9,086 nt of DNA from Lachnospiraceae bacterium. GTDB lineage: Bacteria > Bacillota > Clostridia > Lachnospirales > Lachnospiraceae. Shown piece after piece: positions 6,019 through 9,086 of this stretch (position 1 is its first letter; the number at the start of each line of letters is the position of its first letter). Under the pieces are notes generated by a model that saw only the letters and a program-made list of their open reading frames with translations, did not search any database and was not told the origin of the DNA. Made by a program: the position numbers and the translations under genes. The stretch is taken from the NCBI GenBank assembly GCA_014804185.1, contig JAAVAG010000129.1, positions 1-9,086 on the forward strand, given 5' to 3'.

Positions 6019-7284
6019 ATGGAGGTAAGGTCAAAGGCGTTATTTGAGGAGGCAAAACGGTACATACCCGGCGGAGTCAACAGCCCGGTGCGGGCTTTTG
6101 GGGCGGTGGGACGGACGCCCCGTTTTATCGTCTCTGCCCGCGGAGACAGAATCGTGGACGTGGACGGAAACGAAATGATCGATTATGTGTGCTCCTGGGG
6201 GCCGGGAATCCTGGGACATGCCCATCTCAGGGTAATCGAAAAGGTGCGGGAGGCGTGCGGCCGGGGCTTAAGTTTCGGTGCACCTACAGAGAATGAGGTG
6301 GTGCTGGCGCGGATGATTGCACAGATGATCCCGTCCATGGAGGTGAGCCGTCTGGTCAGTTCCGGCACCGAGGCGGTGATGAGCGTGGTGCGCGCTGCCA
6401 GAGGGTACACAGGACGGGATAAGATTATTAAATTTAAAGGCTGTTACCACGGACATTCGGACGGACTTCTGGTAAAGGCGGGCTCGGGGGCGCTGACTAC
6501 TTCTGTACCGGACAGCGCAGGAGTACCCGCAGACTATACGAAGAACACGCTGGTTGCCCTGTATAATGACAGAGAATCCGTGGAGGCGCTGTTTCGCGCC
6601 GATCCGGAGGGGATTGCAGCAGTGGTAATAGAGCCGGTGGCTGCCAATATGGGAGTAGTGCCGCCGCAGCCCGGCTTTCTGGAATTCCTGCGGGAAATCA
6701 CCGAAAGATACGGTGCGCTTCTGATCTTTGACGAGGTCATTACGGGTTTTCGCCTGGCTCTCGGAGGAGCGCAGGAATATTACCGTGTGACGCCGGACCT
6801 GACGGCTCTGGGCAAGATTGTGGGCGGCGGGATGCCCATCGGCGCTTATGGCGGGCGCAGAGAGATCATGGAGATGGTTTCTCCTATCGGGCCGGTGTAT
6901 CAGGCGGGAACTCTCTCGGGCAATCCTGTGGCCACGGCGGCAGGCATCGAGACACTGCGGATTCTGCAGGAGGATCCGGGTATCTATAAAAGACTGGAGG
7001 ACAAAGCCGAAAAAATTGCCTGTGCGGTCAGGGAGACGGCCGGAGATACGGTATGTGTGAACCGGGCGGGATCATTGCTTGGCATCTTTTTTACCTCCCG
7101 GAAAGTAACGGACTATGAGAGTGCCTTATCTTCGGATACGGCACGGTATGCAGCCTGGTTCAGTCATTTGCTGGATCGGGGGATCTATGTGGCTCCCTCC
7201 CAGTTTGAGGCGCTGTTTTTGTCGGATGCACATACGGATGAGGACATCGAGAACACCTGCCGGGTGATGCGGGCGTTTTTTTGA
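6019..7284 (+). CDS. hemL: Glutamate-1-semialdehyde 2,1-aminomutase
   Basis: HemL is a PLP enzyme of the class III aminotransferase fold that converts glutamate-1-semialdehyde to 5-aminolevulinate, the last step of the C5 route. The 421 residues are normal for the family. Near the N-terminus is IPGGVNSPVRAFG (16-28), characteristic of HemL. SSGTEA (114-119) binds the PLP phosphate, YHGHSDG (143-149) stacks on the cofactor, FDEVITGFR (237-245) holds the aspartate that contacts the pyridine nitrogen, and LGKIVGGGMPIGAYGG has the PLP lysine at Lys266. No defects are visible. It is the last gene of the run; no clear terminator follows it, only 28 bases separate it from the convergent LysR gene. 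The glutamyl-tRNA reductase that would supply its substrate (hemA) is not in the window. Confidence 0.96.
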   Translation: MEVRSKALFEEAKRYIPGGVNSPVRAFGAVGRTPRFIVSARGDRIVDVDGNEMIDYVCSWGPGILGHAHLRVIEKVREACGRGLSFGAPTENEVVLARMIAQMIPSMEVSRLVSSGTEAVMSVVRAARGYTGRDKIIKFKGCYHGHSDGLLVKAGSGALTTSVPDSAGVPADYTKNTLVALYNDRESVEALFRADPEGIAAVVIEPVAANMGVVPPQPGFLEFLREITERYGALLIFDEVITGFRLALGGAQEYYRVTPDLTALGKIVGGGMPIGAYGGRREIMEMVSPIGPVYQAGTLSGNPVATAAGIETLRILQEDPGIYKRLEDKAEKIACAVRETAGDTVCVNRAGSLLGIFFTSRKVTDYESALSSDTARYAAWFSHLLDRGIYVAPSQFEALFLSDAHTDEDIENTCRVMRAFF

Positions 7285-7320
7285 GGGGGAAAATAAAAAA
7301 GCAGGGAACTTCCTAATCCC
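7285..7320 (-). terminator. Weak possible terminator of the LysR gene
   Basis: Reading the minus strand, GGGA (7320-7317) can pair with TCCC (7305-7302), followed after three bases by a run of six T (7299-7294) and further T-rich sequence. The stem is only four pairs and includes the end of the LysR coding region, so this is a weak candidate. On the plus strand, no T-run follows for hemL. Confidence 0.25.
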
Positions 7321-8191
7321 ACGCTTTCACCAGCTCCGCAAAGTCCTGCATCTGGGGCGTAAAAGGGTGGCTGCGGTGATGGCAAAGATAAAAATAGCGT
7401 TTCATGGACACGTTTTCCACCGGACAGGGAAAGATTTCCCCTTTCTCCACATATTCTTTAATACAGCGCTCCGACAGGACGCCCAGTCCCAGGTTGTGCC
7501 GCACCGCGTCTACGATGGCGCAGCGGCTGCTGCATTCCCACTTGGTGACAAAGGGGATGTGGTGCGTCAGCATGATATCTTCAAAAATGGCGCGGGTGCC
7601 GCTTCCTTTCTCACGCATGATAAAATTCTGATTCCGCAGATCTTCCATGGAAATGCCGGTTTTTGCGGCGAAAGGGTGCGCTTTGCCGCAGATCACGCAC
7701 AGAAAATCCTCCATGACCGGTTCCGCTATGATTTCCGGGCGGCTTATGATACCCTCCACCAGGGCGATGTCCAGTTCGTTGTGGATCATCCTCTCCTCGA
7801 TGGTCTTGGTGTTGTCCACAAATACGGACACGTCGATATCGGGATGGAGGCTGAGCAGCTTTTCTGCCATGGAACCCATCAGGGTGTTGCCGATCGTGAG
7901 CGTCGCGCCCACGCGCAGGGGACGCAGGGCGTTCATGTTCTGCATGGTCTGCTCCAGCTGTTCGTGAATGGCTACGATCTCCCGGGCATTCTGCAGAAGA
8001 AGCATCCCCGCGGGAGTGATCACCAACTCTTTGTGGCAGCGCTCAAAGAGTCTGGCCTGATACTCATTTTCCAGTTCCGAGACGGTCTGGCTTACCGTAG
8101 GCTGCGACAGATAGAGTTTTCTGGCCGCGTCACTCATCTTTTTATATTCCGCCACTGCGATAAAAGTTTTTAACTGTTTCAGCGTTGCCAT
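7313..8191 (-). CDS. LysR-type transcriptional regulator
   Basis: A 292-residue protein with the usual LysR layout. Residues 3-60 form the winged helix-turn-helix, with MSDAARKLYLSQPTVSQTVSELE (19-41) as recognition region; a linker helix follows (about 61-88), and residues 91-292 form the two-lobed effector-binding domain beginning PLRVGATLTIG. The MREKGSGTR motif in the effector domain is common in CysL-like and related subgroups that regulate sulfur or selenium metabolism, but the effector cannot be assigned. The start at 8191 is supported by GGAGG (8207-8203) 11 bases upstream. It is transcribed divergently from the CoA-disulfide-reductase-like gene at 8416, the classical arrangement for a LysR regulator and its target, so regulation of that gene is a reasonable inference. 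Confidence 0.93.
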   Translation of the reverse strand: MATLKQLKTFIAVAEYKKMSDAARKLYLSQPTVSQTVSELENEYQARLFERCHKELVITPAGMLLLQNAREIVAIHEQLEQTMQNMNALRPLRVGATLTIGNTLMGSMAEKLLSLHPDIDVSVFVDNTKTIEERMIHNELDIALVEGIISRPEIIAEPVMEDFLCVICGKAHPFAAKTGISMEDLRNQNFIMREKGSGTRAIFEDIMLTHHIPFVTKWECSSRCAIVDAVRHNLGLGVLSERCIKEYVEKGEIFPCPVENVSMKRYFYLCHHRSHPFTPQMQDFAELVKAWD

Positions 8192-8260
8192 TTTTGCAAA
8201 AACCTCCGAGCGTCTGTCTGAACCGGCAAAACCTTGTCCACCGGCTGCTGTCTGAAAGAA

Positions 8261-8284
8261 TATAGTAAAATACCTATAATATAG
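8261..8284. promoter_or_regulatory. Candidate LysR operator: three TATAG half-sites
   Basis: TATAG (8261-8265), CTATA (8274-8278) and TATAG (8280-8284) give an interrupted inverted repeat with an 8-base centre followed by a tight 11-base palindrome, CTATAATATAG. The outer pair, read as ATAG-N8-CTAT, is close in size to the usual T-N11-A LysR box. Its place about 70 bases from the LysR start and 130 from the flavoprotein start fits autoregulation and activation. AT-rich DNA produces such repeats by chance, so confidence is limited. Confidence 0.4.
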
Positions 8285-8402
8285 TTTTGATTTTATTATT
8301 TTACGTGCAGTTTATCAAGTGTTATTATTAATTTAATGATAAAAATTGTCGAAAATCCATAAAAACACCGGAATCGGCAGAGAAATTTTAATAAAATGTA
8401 TC

Positions 8403-8410
8403 AAGGAGGT
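8403..8410 (+). promoter_or_regulatory. Ribosome binding site of the flavoprotein gene
   Basis: AAGGAGGT is a near-perfect Shine-Dalgarno placed 5 bases before the ATG at 8416. It fixes the start and suggests high translation. Confidence 0.85.
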
Positions 8411-8415
8411 AGAAG

Positions 8416-9086
8416 ATGAGGGTATTAGTACTTGGAGGGGTTGCCGCGGGAACCAAGATTGCGGCAAAACTGATGCGGGAGGATCGAAGCTGTGAGGTGA
8501 CCGTGCTGAACAAGGGAAAGAATATTTCCTATGCGGGCTGCGGGCTTCCTTATTATGTGGGGCATGTGATCGAGGACAGGGATCAGCTGATCGTGAACAC
8601 GCCTGAGAAGTATTCCAAACTCACCGGCGTACATGTGCTGACGGAGACAGAGGCGGTAAAAGTGGATCCGGAGTCCAAAAAGGTGACGGCGGTGGATCAA
8701 AAAACCGGTGAGGAGAAAGTCTACGACTATGACAAGCTGGTGATTTCCGTGGGAGCAAGCCCGGTAAAGCCGCCCATCGAAGGGTGTGACCTGGAGAATG
8801 TGTTCTTTGTCAGGACGCCTGAGGACGCCATCCGGCTGCGCGACGTGGTGGATACGGGAGAGATCAAGCGCGCGGTAGTGGTCGGCGCCGGTTATATCGG
8901 CCTGGAGATCGCGGAGAATCTGAAACTGCAGGGAGTGCGTCCGTTTGTGCTGGATATGGCTCCCAACGCGCTGCCCGGATTTGATCCGGAGATGGCCGGA
9001 TATGTGGAGGGCAAACTGCAGGAGAGCGGCATTCCGGTGGTGACGGGCGTCGCCGTGACGGGTATTGAGGGCGACGGAAAAGCGGA
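8416..9086 (+). CDS. cdr: CoA-disulfide reductase-like FAD/NAD(P)H oxidoreductase (3' end outside window)
   Basis: The first 223 residues of a pyridine nucleotide-disulfide oxidoreductase. The FAD-binding Rossmann fold opens with VLVLGGVAAGTKIAAKLM (3-20). ISYAGCGLPYYVG (37-49) contains the single redox cysteine, Cys42, characteristic of the CoA-disulfide reductase / NADH oxidase / NADH peroxidase branch, which forms a mixed disulfide or sulfenate instead of a CxxxxC pair. YDKLVISVGASP (105-116) is the second FAD contact, and AVVVGAGYIGLEIAENL (153-169) the NAD(P)H-binding fold. The SYAxCGLPYY form favours CoA-disulfide reductase over NADH oxidase. The reading frame runs off the window end, so the C-terminal dimer domain and any fused rhodanese, TusA or DsrE modules, seen in some relatives, cannot be checked. 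It is divergent from the LysR gene. Likely roles are thiol redox balance, sulfur or persulfide handling. Confidence 0.85.
   Translation, partial: MRVLVLGGVAAGTKIAAKLMREDRSCEVTVLNKGKNISYAGCGLPYYVGHVIEDRDQLIVNTPEKYSKLTGVHVLTETEAVKVDPESKKVTAVDQKTGEEKVYDYDKLVISVGASPVKPPIEGCDLENVFFVRTPEDAIRLRDVVDTGEIKRAVVVGAGYIGLEIAENLKLQGVRPFVLDMAPNALPGFDPEMAGYVEGKLQESGIPVVTGVAVTGIEGDGKA

Larger units (their letters stand above)
8192..8415. promoter_or_regulatory. Divergent control region between the LysR gene and the flavoprotein gene
   Basis: This 224-base gap carries no gene. The half next to the LysR gene is GC-richer and has two copies of CTGTCTGAA (8214-8222 and 8248-8256) and two of ACCGGC (8222-8227 and 8240-8245), all in direct orientation. 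The centre and right half are strongly AT-rich and could hold promoters for both directions, but no -35/-10 pair is convincing enough to place. The best operator candidate is described separately. Confidence 0.6.

Noticed and set aside
7367..8173. A 268-codon open frame on the plus strand
   Set aside because: It mirrors the LysR gene on the other strand, which has clear domain structure; the mirror protein is His- and Gly-rich without motifs.

Overview
The window reads as chromosomal DNA from an anaerobic Firmicute, most likely a Lachnospiraceae-type Clostridium. This is inferred from strong AGGAGG ribosome binding sites, the style of the sigma/anti-sigma pair, the C5-pathway tetrapyrrole genes and the CoA-disulfide-reductase-like flavoprotein. 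No RNA gene, CRISPR array, insertion sequence or integrase is visible. Both ends cut through genes.

Layout: (1) 1-935, plus strand: the C-terminal part of a large protein, probably a carbohydrate-active enzyme. (2) 970-2407, minus strand: an ECF-type sigma factor gene followed, with a short overlap, by a single-pass membrane protein that is probably its anti-sigma factor. (3) 2583-7284, plus strand: a five-gene tightly packed run with the order siroheme synthase/precorrin-2 dehydrogenase, hemB, two nucleotidyltransferases of the YcgL/RlaP type, hemL. (4) 7313-8191, minus strand: a LysR-type regulator, convergent with hemL. (5) 8416-end, plus strand: the N-terminal part of a CoA-disulfide-reductase-like FAD enzyme, divergent from the LysR gene, with an AT-rich control region between them.

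HemL makes 5-aminolevulinate, HemB condenses two of these to porphobilinogen, and the SirC-like enzyme acts later on precorrin-2 towards siroheme or cobalamin. The usual partners hemA, hemC and hemD/cobA are not here. The two genes in the middle have no obvious tetrapyrrole role. They are lower in G+C in sampled lines than the flanking hem genes, and are coupled to hemB by a one-base gap and to each other by an ATGA overlap. This nucleotidyltransferase pair embedded in a heme operon is the most unusual thing in the window. The second point of interest is the LysR/flavoprotein divergent region with a set of TATAG half-sites.
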